Below the pieces are notes generated by a model. That model was not told the DNA's origin. It saw nothing but the letters and a program-made list of their open reading frames with translations, and ran no database searches. Shown here one piece after another: positions 5,607-5,914 of a stretch of DNA of 5,914 nt. Numbering within the stretch: the stretch's first letter is position 1; every line of letters starts with the position of its first letter. Origin of the DNA: an uncultured Bacteroidota bacterium (lineage in GTDB: Bacteria; Bacteroidota; Bacteroidia; Chitinophagales; Chitinophagaceae); contig CAILMA010000548.1 of NCBI GenBank assembly GCA_903835145.1, positions 1-5,914 of the forward strand. The letters are read 5' to 3'. The position numbers and the translations under genes were made by a program.

Positions 5607-5906
5607 ATGAAAAAGCTTTTATCTTCTCTCTTAGTCTTGCTGTTTTGCGGAACATATTGTTTCGGGACGGCAGTCTATGTCAACAATTTCAGCGCATCGT
5701 CGGCTTCGGCATCTGATGCGCCATCAACCATTGATGCCCATCTGTCTTACGGTTCCTGGACCACCACGGGCTCATTTACCTCTTTCGCAGGTTGCTCAGG
5801 GCAGGCACTTTCTATGAGCAGTGCATCGGCCACTACTACTACCTGGACGTTGCCACTAACGGTTGCCAGTGGATATAGGGCACCTCTAAAAACTAAAAGG
5901 ACATAA
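5607..5906 (+). pseudogene. N terminus of a secreted Ser/Thr/Ala-rich protein, cut off by a downstream insertion or rearrangement
   Basis: The frame opens with a clear signal peptide, residues 1-20 (two Lys, a Leu-rich core, and cleavage near CFG before TAVYV). About 70 residues of exported low-complexity sequence follow, rich in Ser, Thr and Ala, with beta-strand character (YGSWTTTGSFTSF, TTTTWTLPLTVASGY). This looks like the start of a much longer cell-surface or T9SS-secreted Bacteroidota protein, but the family cannot be named from this fragment. Exported character ends at about Tyr90 (5876). The final nine residues, RAPLKTKRT, are basic and unlike the rest, and all three frames stop between 5877 and 5906, so a simple frameshift does not explain the ending. 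The likely cause is the insertion-like sequence from 5878. Spacing upstream is ordinary for a gene with its own promoter. Confidence 0.6.
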
Positions 5907-5914
5907 AAAGTGCT
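5878..5914. mobile_element. Possible left end of an insertion sequence
   Basis: GGGCACCTCTAAAAAC (5878-5893) begins exactly where the coding character of the exported-protein gene stops. The G/C-rich tip followed by an A-rich run resembles terminal inverted repeats I recall from Bacteroidota insertion sequences, but I cannot name a family. The matching right end and any transposase would lie beyond the window, and no inverted copy occurs within it. The call rests on the coding break and the look of the tip. Confidence 0.35.

Overview
The window looks like a piece of a Bacteroidota chromosome, most likely from the Chitinophagia/Sphingobacteriia side. That is inferred from gene content and signals, not from a database match. 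The supporting features are a C-terminal type IX secretion (T9SS) sorting domain, an outer-membrane beta-barrel protein with the Bacteroidota-type N-terminal domain and a terminal Phe, a long (387 aa) Bacteroidota-style AIR synthase, -7 boxes of the form TAnnTTTG, and A/T-rich leaders without Shine-Dalgarno sequences.

Layout. (1) 1-765: the left edge carries what looks like the promoter and first four codons of a leftward gene. An abrupt join follows to the 3' remnant of a sensor histidine kinase (only the last part of its ATPase domain), which lies three bases upstream of an intact single-domain response regulator. (2) 763-936: a 168-bp nearly palindromic element with 28-bp imperfect terminal inverted repeats, an inner hairpin and TAA direct repeats at both edges. 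It sits exactly at the stop codon of the response regulator and between two convergent genes. (3) 974-2317, leftward: a secreted six-repeat NHL beta-propeller ending in a T9SS sorting domain. (4) 2318-2614: an intergenic stretch with a clear promoter for the NHL gene and a strong hairpin terminator for the gene to its right. (5) 2615-3466, leftward: an outer-membrane beta-barrel protein. (6) 3550-4713, leftward: AIR synthase (purine biosynthesis), apparently starting at TTG. (7) 4799-5416, leftward: a DUF1801/YdeI-OmdA family protein. (8) 5607-5914, rightward: the signal-peptide-bearing N terminus of a Ser/Thr/Ala-rich exported protein. Its reading frame is cut off at about 5877 by a sequence that looks like the end of an insertion element.

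The genes do not form one pathway. Each leftward gene appears to be its own unit or a loose neighbour: the NHL gene and the barrel gene are separated by a terminator and a promoter, and the barrel gene and purM by a promoter. The kinase remnant and response regulator are the only tightly coupled pair. Both ends of the window look rearranged (truncated kinase on the left, truncated exported protein on the right). I did not find a defence system, CRISPR array, tRNA or rRNA. The most unusual item is the MITE-like palindromic element at 763-936.
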